Source: Arthrobotrys musiformis
Lineage: Eukaryota; Ascomycota; Orbiliomycetes; Orbiliales; Orbiliaceae
Reading direction: 5' to 3'
Length of the DNA stretch: 64,000 nucleotides
Assembly: GCA_036971715.1 (NCBI GenBank)
Contig: JAVHJL010000011.1
Coordinates: forward strand, 248,001 to 312,000
In this document: positions 1 through 11,796 of the stretch, one piece after another
How the letters are laid out: each line of letters begins with the position of its first letter
Position numbering within the stretch: position 1 is the stretch's first letter
The notes under the pieces: model-generated
The model's database searches: none
The model's input: only the letters and a program-made list of their open reading frames with translations
Told to the model about the DNA's origin: nothing
Program-made: the position numbers and the translations under genes

Positions 1-1218
1 CGTACCAGCCGGTCTCAGTCCTCTGATTCTGATCGCCAGCAGTGCAAGCAAGATTATCGTCTCCAACGAGCTTACACTTTATTGGCGACGAATTGTAGTC
101 AGGAATAGCTTGGGTTGTATCTTCCATCAAAAACACAAAGCTTGGGACGGTGATCGGTGGGTCCCCTTCTTTCTCGGGTGGGTATCGAGAGTCATCATCA
201 AAGTCGCTGGAGTAGGTAAGATTCATGTTCCCCTTAACGCTGCTGATTACACCGTCTTTGTTGAGTTTGAAGTCCATTGCGTCGCCGCGGTTAGGTGTAA
301 ACATGCTGTAGTAAATACCCGGCTGTTCATCGAAGACCGGGCCCGAGAAGAGATATCGGCCGTCGTGCATGCCGCCCTTGAATTTGATCTTGAAGGATTT
401 ATCGTATGGACGAGCAATTTGCGTCGCCTTTGATAGCTCTGTGACTGTACTCACGACCGGCGAGGGTGTAACGACAATTGTTGAGGTTGGTGGAGGGAGG
501 GTGTGGTATTTCGTAACTGTATCAACATTCGTGACGGTGACGGTCTTGGCCGCTACGGCTGGGAGGACAGCGCCGGTGTTAAGTTCCTTGACGACGCAAG
601 AACAAGCGCTCAAAAATCTAGCGGCAACATTGCCAGAACAAACACTCGAAGCGTAAGCTGGAATTGCGATTTGTGCGCGTTTTCCTAGTTTCGGGGCTGA
701 TGTTGTTGCAGCCGCGGCGGATTCAACGGTAACTACTGTTATGCTGGATACCGTCCTTGTGGTAACCTCGGCCTTGCCTATTGTCGAGGTGCAAAGAACA
801 GTTGCGCTTGGGGAAATTGTCACTACTTTCTGCTGTACTGATTGTTTTGCGATTGTCCTGGAGATTGATTGCATCACAAGTTAGGAAGGGCCTTCTCGAG
901 GAAGTTTAGTATTTTGTAATTGAAGCACTCACACAGTTGGGACTGCGGTTTTCGCTGCGGATATATACGAGATACATTCCTTGGTAAACTTTTTCGATAG
1001 TAAACCTATACATACAAAATACCAGCGCAGGGTGAATACGAATTAGCAAAGTTTTCCAAGCGACCCAAAAACCACCCCCCTGCCGCCGTGAAAAAGGTCC
1101 AAATAATTAGATATTAATTAGGGCTACCTCGAAAACAATTGTCACGACCACAATTCGAGGCCGCGGCATCAGCCGACACCGTCAAGCCGAGTAGTAACAA
1201 CGAAGTAAGTGATTTCAT
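1..1218 (-). CDS. Secreted cell-surface type protein, C-terminally cut by window edge
   Basis: Three exons on the minus strand: 1218..1128, 954..933 (22 nt) and 857..<1. The ATG at 1218 opens a hydrophobic signal peptide (MKSLTSLLLLGLTVSADA) followed by SNCGRDNCFRA, the usual N-terminus of a common family of fungal secreted proteins. Exon 3 continues with a Thr/Val-rich stretch, then IPAYASSVCSG and SACSCV, the cysteine pattern typical of that family, then a second Thr/Val repeat (TVTVTNVDTVTKY). The following 120 or so residues are less repetitive (KIKFKGGMHDGRYLF onward). Introns are 955..1127 and 858..932, the second with a CTAAC branch and CAG acceptor. Joining the three exons keeps one frame, which supports the micro-exon. 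Biochemical function is unknown; a wall or extracellular location is inferred from the signal peptide. The stop codon lies outside the window. Confidence 0.8.
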
Positions 1219-3429
1219 ATTTGTCGGAGGCGTCGGCTAGTAGGCGGAAGGAAGCTCTTCAAGCTTGTCAGCAACTGAACCAGCCCTTCGGGATGGGAGA
1301 GATTTCTCTTCGTAAGGCTGTAGGAGAAGGGACCGAAAGGTGCCTAACAGATCTGGTCGTCTTCTTCATACATATATAGCCTCCACTAGTACTATAGCCT
1401 AGTATAATTCCAACTTTGCCCTCACACTCGCAAGACCTCTTGGTTAAGCTCGTTTTTCGAATTTCGCATGGACTGTTCCAAAATGATAAAAAACATCTCA
1501 TATTGAGGATCTGTATAACTGGGCGCACCCAGGAATCCTTGGATTGCGATGCTGGGCAAAGTGCTCGAGTCGGCAGTAAACCGTCTAGATCTGTTGACCC
1601 GATCACTGAATTTGTTGCAGCATAGAAACGCCCATCCCGAATCTGGCTGCAGAAGAAATTGACAGAGGATTAGTGGCATAGCATGTTAGTATACTATTCG
1701 GTGTGGTTCAGGCGCCGACGGAGTGCCACCCGAAAGAATGGCAAATCCTTGCCGGATATTTCTCCCCCGCGGTATTGAAAGCGACAAGAAGCAAATAACT
1801 GCATCTCCGATAACATACAACAGATCACTCAGGGAAACAATTATCAAGTGTAGAGTCTCCTCTGGCGAACGGGGATTTTCGTTCCGTCCCGGATTCGGTT
1901 GTAATTTCTGCGTTGGCCGTATAGCGCTTCGCATAGCTCGATTGAGAAAGTGCTCGGCAACGAGAAATAATTTTAAACGAAGGAGTCTTAATATTTATGT
2001 TTTCTTTGATTGGTTTTTGAGCCCATGTGCCTTTTTATTGTATTCGAAGTTTTTTTCGGAATCGATATCTGAGGCCTTAAAATGCTGGAATATTAATATC
2101 AGCTTGAGTTATGGGAGTGTTGGACATTGCCATAATCATAGTACAAAATTAATTCTGACAACATCGTAATAGATGTAGTATTATGGTAATGAAAGTCGAT
2201 TCAGAGCTAGTTCAGATGTGAAATAAGCGAGCCTCTGCTTGTAAGTAGGCAGCCTAACAGTATTAAAGACATACGAGGCGGATATAATAGAAGTGTCCCA
2301 AGACTTTTACTGTGCACCAGCAGTTCTAAAATTCGGATCCATTCTAGTGTGCTGCGATGTGTAGTATTATTTCCTAAAGAATGTATTACTAAGTTTTTAT
2401 GTCAGTAGTAGATACCTAGTTAGAGAATATGCTAGGGGTTAAGGCGTCTGAATTGAGTTGTCACCAAGCTTAATCACTTGCTAGCCTGAGTTCTGGAATA
2501 ACGTTCATAACTAGTGCTATGTATTGTGAAACGAAAATTTGAATGGTAAACCGTAAAAACCAATAGCACTTTAGCATTTTAGAAAAGTCGGAAATCGGAG
2601 CAACCGAAAAGAGGGTGCATGCCAAGCTCGATAATACTGGCAAGAGAAGGTCGTAATCCCAGATCACTGATATCCACCAATATTATCTATATTAAGAGCT
2701 AAAGTTAATTTCATGGAAACAAAGAAACAATTGTTTCCTGCGAGACCGTTTTGGTAGGTTTACGGAGTGTTCCGGAGTTCTATGTGCTGATTTTGCGGAG
2801 CGGCTATTCCGTCTCCTTTCGGCCTTCTGCGTAAAAGATACCACAACGGGAATCGTCTCCAGTACCAATAGGTTAGAGGTGTCGGCATGCCTCTTTTACC
2901 TTTTTCTGAATGGTATCCCTTGATCTTATGCTACTATAGTCCGAACTTATGAAGCGAAGCGTCGGAGATTTCTGTGTTCAGCTGGTGTGGGGTCACACCA
3001 TGATGTCTAGCTAAAATTAACTTGACGTTGGCCCCGAATATTTGTGGTAACGGCTATTGCGAAATTCCACATGTCAGTATACCATATATATAGCCTAGCT
3101 GGCTAGCAATTGGCGAAAACTGTTTACTGCGCACTAGCTAAGTATCTAGACTATTAATATTTGAAGAAAGCAATAGGTTCTCGACAATGCATTCTGGCAG
3201 GCATATCACGTAGTGGGAGACAGCTGGTGACGAGGTAAGGATATGTATTCATCCACTAAGCCCGAGGCGGTAAATATTATATTAAATGTATATCAATGTG
3301 CGCGCGATCTGATGCAGCATGCATATGAACTAGAAATCACGGAGTGAGAGTCGACTAGATGTTCTTTCGGAATGGAGATAAAATGCAACAGCTATTTTGT
3401 GTTGCCGCTATTAATATTAGTTCGTCAAC

Positions 3430-3466
3430 TAGTCTCGAGTCAGGGGACTTTGTGTACTCGAGACTA
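3430..3466. repeat. Inverted repeat, 11-bp arms
   Basis: Arms TAGTCTCGAGT (3430-3440) and ACTCGAGACTA (3456-3466) are exact reverse complements separated by 15 nt. Each arm contains the CTCGAG palindrome. A further GTCTCGAGAC palindrome lies at 3694-3703. Function unknown. Confidence 0.8.
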
Positions 3467-4071
3467 ACCTTGAAGCTAGACATATGACTGGCCCTTGGGA
3501 GACAATTCACCGCTCATCATCATTCTATTTGCAAATTTGCCAAATTCTCTTTCGCATTCATATAGGAGTATGAGGCCTTGTGTTGAGCAATTGGGTACTG
3601 GTCGTCCACAAATCATGCTGGAAATTCGCTCGTCGGCCCGTTCGGCAGGAAGGCGTGGCACATCGCGTGAATAGCCTAATTGAGAAAACAGTCGTCTCGA
3701 GACCCCGATTCGCTATCGCGGTGCGCAGCATAGTGGCGATTGAGAAACATGGCCATATGGTAGTGATCGAGCACAGATATTTGCGCGACCCCGCAACCCC
3801 AGACTTCGAGCTTCTTGGCTATTGGGATCATTGCGCTACACAATCGTGAGCCAAGTTAGAATTGATAATATCTTGAATCGATTCGTACGAATTCGTGTTA
3901 GCGACACCACTAATCCGGGCAGACGATGATACCATGCGTATTGCTAGCGCGCCATCTTTTAGTCCGACCCACCGCCCAGGCTAGCACCAGAAACCTAATC
4001 TTCGAACGCAAGAGACCAATTTAAGCCGAGATATCAACGGCTGTTAATGCAAACGCGATTCTCCCGAGCTG

Positions 4072-4079
4072 TATATAAA
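4072..4079 (+). promoter_or_regulatory. TATA box of the rhamnosidase gene
   Basis: TATATAAA lies 79-86 nt upstream of the ATG at 4158, a normal position for a fungal TATA element with a short leader. Confidence 0.6.
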
Positions 4080-4157
4080 GCATTGAGGGGTCCGTCGTCG
4101 AACTTGCACCGGCTCTCTAGATAATATAACTACAACTCACGCGAGGAAATCGTCACG

Positions 4158-7100
4158 ATGTCGAGCTCACCATTCGAAATAACCAACCTCCGACTCTCAC
4201 AGACATCCAATCCGATCGGGGTAGATGACCCGTCCCCGCTTATATCCTGGGCTTATTCTGTCCCCTCAAATTCAGAATCCTGGCGCCAGCAAACATACAT
4301 TTTCAAGCTTCGAACTTGGTCTGTTGGTGACAGCCCTGGGACTGCCACCTCTTACGTTGTTGTAGGACCGAGGACGAGTAGAACTGAGAATGTACCATGG
4401 CCGCAAGCTTTTCCTCAGGTGGAATCGCGCGTGGTTTATGAGCTGCTCGTGACGGCGGTGCTAGCTCCGGATGCCAATAGCGATAATTGGAAATTCGGGA
4501 CACCAGAAGGAAGTCAGTTGTCGCCTTTGTCTGTTCAAGCAGTCGTCGAGAAGCTGGTGGCCGGCTCTAAAGTTGTCACCGTCAGCTCTACGTTCAAATT
4601 TGAAGGAGGCCTCGTGGGGGGCATATCTGCTTGGCGTAACACGGCACCCACCCTGGCGATGATAACTACGCCTTGGGATTTGGAAAACTGGGAAAACCCC
4701 AAACCTGTTACCGTTCTTAGGAACGCCTATCACCTTAAATCGAAACCCCGAGGATTCGAAGCCAGAGCATATGCCACCGCCTTTGGTGTGTATGCGATCT
4801 TCATCAACGGCAAAAGGGTTGGCGATTCTATTATGGAACCCGGGTGGACGGAGTACTCCCGTCGAGTGTCGTATCAAACATACGATATTACTGATCTTCT
4901 CCGATTGGGTGAGAATATTTTTACGGTCTACGTGGCAGATGGTTGGTACCGGGGCCGCCTTGCGCCAAATGTGGCGGGGTTGAGAGCAAAGAGGGCGGCT
5001 TTCGGAAAGGAGACGGGCTTCATGGCGGTTTTTGATACGTATACGCACGGAAAGCGTGATACATTTTGGACGGGCCCGACAAATGAGACAGGCTGGAAGT
5101 GCACTAAGACTACTCCCATTCTGGACTCCGGGATATACGATGGCGAGCATTATGACTCTCGTATCAATGTTGATGCCATCGATGTTCAAGACCAAGGAGA
5201 ATACGGCTGGAAAGACGTCAAAGTAGTGACCGGTGCCTTTGCCGACCCTAAACAGACCCTTCAGGCTTCAATTTCACCACCGATCCGATGGACACAAACT
5301 TTGTCTGTCAAGGCCCTCCTCAAGTCGCCAGAAAACAAGACTATTGTTGACTTCGGCCAAAATATCACGGGGAGGATCAGCCTGAAGGGCTCAGCACCCG
5401 CTGGAACAAAAATTACCCTTCTTCACGTTGAGGTGCTGAAACCGGATGGGGCGCCCAATACTAGTATTCTCCGGGAAGCACTCTGCACCGATAGTTACAT
5501 ATTTAGCGGACATCAATCTGGAGTCGAAGAGTGGGAGCCTGAGTTTACATTTCATGGATTTCGCTACGCTCAGGTAGATCCTTGGATCGATGGCTTAGAG
5601 CTTCAGGCGAAAGTATACGGGAATGATTTGTCAAGGGGATTGAAGTTCGAGAGTACAAACCCGGAGTTGAATCGTCTGGTCCAGAATATTGAATGGAGCG
5701 CGAGGGGCAACTTTTTCGCCGTCCCGACGGACTGCCCGCAGCGTGACGAGCGATTGGGCTGGTAAGTAGCCCGTATTCATCTTTTTGAGCCCGCCTGTTC
5801 ATAATTTGATAAATACATTTTAATAATGCTAACCAATATTCGATATATATAGGGCTGGTGATATAAATGTAAGTCTTTCCAGAACTAGCCTGAGAGATGA
5901 TGGAACTTCTGGATAATGTTAACGGCGGCTCGTACAGGTATTTTCTCCAACTGCGGCCTACGTCTTCGACTGCCAGACTTTTTTGAAATCATGGTTGCAA
6001 GGCATGAAAGATGGTCAAGAGATAGGCGGCGTCCACCGTCCCCCGATCATGTAAGTCGGAATGCTTTATACACTTCATATAAACTTCCTTGTCTCGAATC
6101 TAGACCCTAAACTTCCATGGTTATGCGCGGTTGCGAAAGCTACAACGCTAAATCTCGATTTCTGTTTAATCAAGTTCTCCGAACGTTTTCGACTTCCCGT
6201 TCTCACACAGCCCAATCGCGGTGTGGGAGGACGCAATCGTCACCCTGCCATGGACTCTCTACCAGGCTTATGGCGACACTCGAATCCTGAGCGAATTATA
6301 CCCTTCCATGGTGGACTACATCACTAAGGGCATCCGCAGGATCACCGAGGGTGAACACGCCGGCATGTGGAAGAAGTGCTTCCAATTTGGTGACTGGCTC
6401 GATCCTGCTGCCCCCCCGGATTCGCCCCAACAGGGCACGGACCCAATATTTGTTGCAGATAGTTGGCTGTGCCGTATCACGAATACTATGGCAAAAATTT
6501 CCGCCGTTCTGCAGAAGGACGACGCGAGGGACTGGGCACTAAAAGCATCTACTCAGGTTTCTAAATGGCAGAACAGATATTTGGTACCTCCGAAGCCCAA
6601 CAGCCTAGAGCCTCCTGTGGTTCTGTTGCAGGATACACAGACAGCATATTCCCTCGCTCTAAACTTTCACCTCTTGCCCGAAGAGTACAAACAGCCGGCT
6701 GTTGCCCGCCTCCATCATTTGATTAGAGAAAGGGACTACCATCCCACAACAGGCATAGTTGGGTCGCCGGAAATATTGCACGCAGTCACCTTCCCCAGAA
6801 CAGTCCAATCATCAACGTTAGCGCCCTGGCGGGCTGGGAACGAGACAACAACATTAGATGTAAAATTGAAGTCAGTAGCGCTAGCCTACAAACTGCTGCT
6901 GGGTAGACGGGACATTCCATCCTGGCTATACCCTATCACTAGGGGCGCAACAAGCATCTGGGAGCGCTGGGACTCGGTAAAAATCGACGGAACTACTAAC
7001 GCCGATTGGATGACGAGCTTGAACCATTACGCGCTTGGGTCGGTGGGCAGGTGGATATTCGAGAATGTCGGTGGGATAACTATTAACCATGACTATAACA

Positions 7101-7486
7101 TTCGGCCTGCGAATCATGCACAGGACTTGTCTCCTGCGCAGCACCACCCTTTGGCACAGGACGAGGAAGAATGGAAAGTCATCTTCGATCCAATCCCGAA
7201 CTTAGAACACGGGATCACTGGCTCACAGATGGTGTTTGAGAGCCCGAAAGGTAGGGTGGAGTGCAAGTGGGAGTACGATGCAAAGGAGAAGACCCTATCT
7301 ATCGAAGCCGCCTTACCGGGGAATTCAAAGGGAGAAATTAGAATATTGGGTAAAACAGAGAAAAATGTTGGTGCCGGCAGATGGATTGTGAAGAAGAAGC
7401 TAGAGGAGGCGGAGTGGAGGTCGCTCGAGGCGGGTGAAGGAGAGCAGGGAGCTCAAGGAAGTGGCCAACCGAGATCAAAACTATAG
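4158..7486 (+). CDS. Alpha-L-rhamnosidase, glycoside hydrolase family 78
   Basis: Hydrolyses terminal alpha-L-rhamnose from pectic side chains or rhamnosylated compounds. Exons are 4158..5761, 5853..5868 (16 nt), 5938..6050 and 6211..7486, giving about 1002 residues. The N-terminal third carries the rhamnosidase-associated beta domains (INGKRVGDSIMEPGWTEY, then DGWYRGRL). The family signature PTDCPQRDERLGW, continuing AGD, spans residues 523-538 and includes the acidic pair D530/E531 from which the general acid is drawn. Downstream are WEDAIVTLPW, SIWERWD (E829, a candidate base) and SLNHYALGSVGRW (H850), all typical of the six-hairpin catalytic domain. There is no signal peptide, so the enzyme may be intracellular. 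The 160-nt intron 6051..6210 leaves a short loop before WEDAIV, and an unseen micro-exon there is possible. Confidence 0.9.
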
Positions 7487-7976
7487 GAAGCAAATATCCG
7501 TAATTAACCCTCTCGATAACTCATATATATACATAGCTAGCCCAGAAATACATGAGTAGGTACTGAGATGGTTTGTCCCTAAAACGAGAAAATAAAGAAT
7601 TTGTGAATAGAAATCGGGGGAATGTTCGGTCTTGTGTATTTTAAGATCTTGGGAATCTCGTGCTATCACGCGAGCTCGTAAACCGTATGCTGCTGCGGAT
7701 GCAATGAGTAGTAGATACCTAGGTATCCTCGGAACGAGCTGTTAAGAGCGGGTATTTCAACCCCATCCTATCAACTCGCTATGCGTACCTATGGAGTATT
7801 CGAACTTCCGGCGCCCCCCGCCACAGTATCCTAAATATGCTCAATCTAGAGCACGCCTTTTAGTGTAGAGGCATACTCCCACCTCGTGGCTACTCGCGTG
7901 AGGGCATTCGATATCCTAATGTATCCTATGACTTCAAGGTTTCTTCTTGGTGGACGGCTTGTACTCATGAACCAAA
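7487..7976. other. Intergenic, nothing recognised
   Basis: About 490 bp between two + strand genes. It presumably holds the rhamnosidase 3' UTR and the promoter of the next gene. No clear TATA element or repeat stands out. Confidence 0.5.
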
Positions 7977-10254
7977 ATGCGACTGCCACAGTCCACAATA
8001 ACCCTTTTCATAGCCCCGGCGTTTTCCTTCTACCTCGTCGTCCTCTCTAAACTCCGCGCTCCCTGGTCCCGCTCTATCTCCACCACTTTCCTTCCCACCC
8101 TCCAAAATTACCCAACAAGCGGCTCGAATATTTGTAACGAGGTCCCAGCCTCCTACGCCCTCCCAGATGACTATATCGAGGCTCTAGCAATATACAATCT
8201 CCCATATGCGCCAGACAACGTAAGAGCCCTAGCATTCTTCACGAACCCTGGCTGCGATGACGAGGGAAAACTTTTCCCGGGCCCTGGGGAGAGGGGCAAG
8301 GCTTCCCCGGATTTTGTAATCCAAGTTACCACAGATAACCCTGTGGGAATCCACATTATCCCACTAGCGCAGAAAGGGATGAGAGTCTCCCCAAAATCAT
8401 TTAGGAGCCTTGCGGCGTTCAGGAGTACGACTACATCGTTGACCCTCACCAATTCCCAACGGAGGCAAGGAAATAGCCGTAGGAACCCCGTACAGCCTGA
8501 ACAGACTACAGTTATTTCCACGGGCAACGTCCCTTCACCGTTTTCGCAACCAGGTGGTGGGCCGCAGTTATGGAAGATTGATACTTGGTTTACAGAAACC
8601 CCGTGGTTTCTTCCTGATGTTACAACGACTAGTGTTTACAGGTATGTCAGGGATTGGGTTGAAATGGCACTGGTACGGCAAACTGGTATTCAGCCGCCAG
8701 ACGTTTGGGGATTATACAACGAATTTGGTCATTCGATATCACTCGCTGTGCGAGAGGTCCTTTCCGCGAACGCAGCGAAGGTGGGTAGGTCTCTAAAGAC
8801 GCTATACGCCAACCCTGTTCCAGCCAAGAACGTTATCAAACCCCCCAACTTCTGGGAAGAAGTGGAGAGAGTCAGAGAACAGGATAGGCTCGCGGCGGCA
8901 AACTTGCCGCCCGAGGAGCCTGGAAATGCCATGAACGCAGAGGCTCAAATTCCCGAAGTTCGTATCCCCAATTCTCTTATTACCTATACGGAGATGCGAA
9001 AGACCAACAGTTAACCTCTATAAATAGGAGGAGCCTGAGGAGATCGACATAGACGGCCTCTCCATAACAGACATGGAACGCGCAGACCAAGAAGCCGCAC
9101 TCTACTCCCAAATAGAAGGCGGAATGCCAAGCTTTGACCGGATACCGGAGGAAGTCGACCACTACCCCCTCTATCCTGTCCCACAAAATATATATTTACC
9201 GCTGCAAGAAGACGATCCGGGTCCACAGGAGGCTCCCACATACGCCTTCACCGACGATGACGTACGAAGTTTCATGCGCCAAATGGATCGCCAGATAGCG
9301 GAAGAAGAGAGAAGGGTGGAGGAAGAACAAAGACCTCCTCCTCTTCCATTTTGGCGCACGTCGTCCGTCCCAGCCGAGTCCTCCTCATCAGAATCAGAAA
9401 ACGAAAACTTCCCAGAGCTAGACCAGCAATACTCAGAACGCTCCGAAAACTCCAGAAGCCCATCACCTTCGGAAATTATTCAGGATTTTGATCTGTTTAA
9501 CCCGGACAGTGTAGTCGTCGGCGGTCGTATTCCACCTGAAATTGACCGCATAATTCAAAATACTGGTCTAGGTTTCGACCCGCTTGACCTCGAAACCTTC
9601 GAATTCGAACAAATGGACGCCTTACGCGCTGAATGGGACGAAGCCCGTCGCGAAGCACTGCGTGAGATTGCGGATACCGACATCTCTACGGAGGCAGTTA
9701 GAAGCTCTGTCGCCGCCAACGGTGCCTTGACTGATGTCTTTGAAGCAGGTGGTAACCTTCCCCCACAACGGGGTTGGCAACCAAATGCATCCGGCGCAAG
9801 CATAATAGAAGAAGAAGACGAGGAAGAGGTCCAATCAGAAGTCGAGCAAGAAATTCCCTCGATGCCAGTAGAAAACAGAATAGTCCTACCAATAAGTGTA
9901 AGCCAGGTCATGAACGAAATCCCGAACGCTGGCGCTCTCCTCCTCAATGGGCTCCCGTTCCGGCCGAACTTTATGTTCCGTAACGGTCCCCCCCCTCCCG
10001 AGGATTCGGAGACCTTAAATCAGGGCGTTAGAGCCAACGAGGCACTTCTACAATCTTTACCCTCCCGTAGCAGGGTGCCACGCGCCCAAGATGACGAGCG
10101 GCAGGACTTGACGGTGGCCAATGCTGGACCCGAGGAGCACGACGGTATGCAACAGATCGATAGCTCGGAGGGGTTTAGGCCCAGGTCCGGCCAGGAAAGT
10201 GAAGAAGATGTGACCACAGCTAGCCAAGTACAGAAGAAGCGGAAAACAGAGTAG
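7977..10254 (+). CDS. Orphan protein with N-terminal hydrophobic segment and acidic tail
   Basis: Two exons, 7977..8957 and 9028..10254, give about 735 residues. The intron (8958..9027, 70 nt) has donor GTTCGT, a TTAAC branch and a TAG acceptor, and joins two long frames in phase 0 (AQIPE to EEPEEIDIDG). Residues 7-27 form one hydrophobic stretch (ITLFIAPAFSFYLVVLS) that could be a signal peptide or membrane anchor. Residues 45-150 look folded (ALPDDYIEALAIYNLPYAP, TNPGCDDEGKLFP). The C-terminal half is rich in Glu, Ser and Pro, includes an acidic run (IIEEEDEEEVQSEVEQE), and ends with the basic KKRKTE. I do not recognise a family. If the intron is not real there would be two separate ORFs. 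Confidence 0.65.
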
Positions 10255-11179
10255 ATGGATTTTAGTTTTCATGTATCTACTTACGGTGGTACTGGATACA
10301 GCGATATATATACCTTAGATAGCTATTCGAATTCGGGTCGAATCACTTACTATCGGTGCCGTGATTGCACGGGAATGAGGATATCCCACACTAAAAATCA
10401 ACTCTAGTCACAAAAATGGGGCATGCATACGAGATTCCTAGGGAAGAGTACATGGGCCTATGAAACTCCGAACGTTAAAATTGCGCATTAGCTACCGATC
10501 ATAGGGTCTGTATACAGAGCCACCTTGGAGATTTGGGGATGACAGTGAAGGGACAAAGCAATATTGTAATACGAGGGTAATTACGAGAAGCACGGGCTGC
10601 GACAAGTACGGGCCGGAGGGACAGTAACATAATTCAGATAATATTGATCTACAAAGCAAAAGGAGGTTAGGGTGTGGTGTACACTTAAATTTAGTACGTA
10701 TCATAAAAAGACAACGGGAAACAGGAACCTGGAAAGCGGGTACATACGTGGATGGCGAAACAGGGATATTAGGGGTAAATAGGTACTTAACTAGGTAATA
10801 ACTGAATGAAAAGAAGGGCACAGAAAACTGGAAAAAACGTTTGTGGCTGACTAATAATCAGGCAACAGGGAACTGGAAAACATGTATGCGGATGGGCGAT
10901 TCGATTTGGGTAGGATGCAGAAACAGTTGATGGCTGTTACTAGTTGAAATCTTTGACCTTGATGAGGGGTCCGCAGCTACTATAACGCCTATGACGCCGA
11001 AAAATGCTTCAATGCTTTAACTTTTATGGGCCTGGAGGGAAAAAGGAATGGAGTACAAGAGACATTGGGTGAATGGGCCCAAAGGTGCAAAAAACAGACG
11101 AATAGTAGACGGGTCAGAGGCAAAGGAAAGAAACAAAAACTTGTAATAATTAAAACCGGGAAACCCCTCATGAAGAAAC
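10255..11179. other. Intergenic between convergent genes
   Basis: About 0.9 kb between the 3' ends of a + and a - strand gene. It contains loosely repeated purine-rich motifs of the form AACAGG(A)AACTGGAAA near 10715, 10820 and 10862, but no supported gene. Confidence 0.5.
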
Positions 11180-11788
11180 CTAATAAAAGTCATAACGATC
11201 ATAAACCTTGCGATTGGTGATAGCTGTCGGCGGTCCGAGCTCTTCGAGATGGTAGGAAAAGTCCGGATCTAGGCGGGATTTCAGAAAGACACCGTCAAAA
11301 AAGAATTCTTTCTTCGGGTCCCAGATCCACCATTTGTTCCTACTTAGTTGGCTGAAGGTTTTGAAGTACCTTTCGCCACTTTCTTTGAGCTTGGGGAATC
11401 TCAAGACCCCCACTGCATCACGAGTTTCGACTCCTTCGGGGACCCAACACTCATGATTTTCAGGATGTATGAGGGTATGTCTGCCGAGAACATCATTCCA
11501 ATCCTCCGGTTTGTATTCATATGTTCGGGGGCGTTTTGAATCCTCATCGTTAAAGTTGGGGAGAAGTACAGAAGGCGGTACAGTTCTCGACTGTGGTGAA
11601 TCGTCTGATTTAGCGTCGATAGATTTTGGTGAGCTAGAACGTTGTTTTGCGAGTTCTTGGGGTGATAGGGCTGCGAGAAAGGTAGGAGAGTAAGGTGATT
11701 TCGGATCGTCAGGTCCTCCTTCGTCTTGAGCCTTGCCTTTTGCTTTTTCATTTTCCGGCGAGACAGGGCTGTTCGGTGGATTGCTCAT
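11180..11788 (-). CDS. Orphan protein, possible 3' exon of the upstream ORF
   Basis: A 202-codon frame starts at ATG 11788, only 8 nt beyond the stop of the preceding minus-strand ORF. The first half is Ser/Pro/Lys-rich and disordered in appearance. The second half looks folded, with a run of Trp and Phe residues (NKWWIWDPKKEFFFDGVFL) and the tail HLEELGPPTAITNRKVYDRY. The frame stays open for another 25 or so codons upstream of the ATG, which suggests it may be the 3' part of one spliced gene, not an independent cistron. No donor/acceptor pair that keeps frame with the upstream ORF was found. Function unknown. Confidence 0.55.
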   Translation of the reverse strand: MSNPPNSPVSPENEKAKGKAQDEGGPDDPKSPYSPTFLAALSPQELAKQRSSSPKSIDAKSDDSPQSRTVPPSVLLPNFNDEDSKRPRTYEYKPEDWNDVLGRHTLIHPENHECWVPEGVETRDAVGVLRFPKLKESGERYFKTFSQLSRNKWWIWDPKKEFFFDGVFLKSRLDPDFSYHLEELGPPTAITNRKVYDRYDFY

Positions 11789-11796
11789 CTTTGGGT

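Larger units (their letters stand above)
1219..4157. other. Gene-poor intergenic region
   Basis: About 2.9 kb between the divergently transcribed secreted-protein gene and rhamnosidase gene. Open frames of up to 148 codons occur but have no recognisable domain or signal peptide. The stretch holds an 11-bp-arm inverted repeat (3430-3466) and two short perfect palindromes (3694-3703 and 3881-3892). I see no tRNA or transposon ends. Confidence 0.6.

Noticed and set aside
1723..2169. 148-codon frame in the first intergenic region
   Set aside because: Composition is random-looking (Ile/Phe/Arg-rich, no domain) and no splice partners were found.
4461..5195. 244-codon antisense frame inside the rhamnosidase
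   Set aside because: The sense strand is a clear GH78 enzyme, and the antisense protein has no recognisable features.
6051..6210. Extra micro-exon within the 160-nt rhamnosidase intron
   Set aside because: Candidate acceptors (for example after TCTAG near 6102) lead to immediate stops or wrong phase, so none could be supported.
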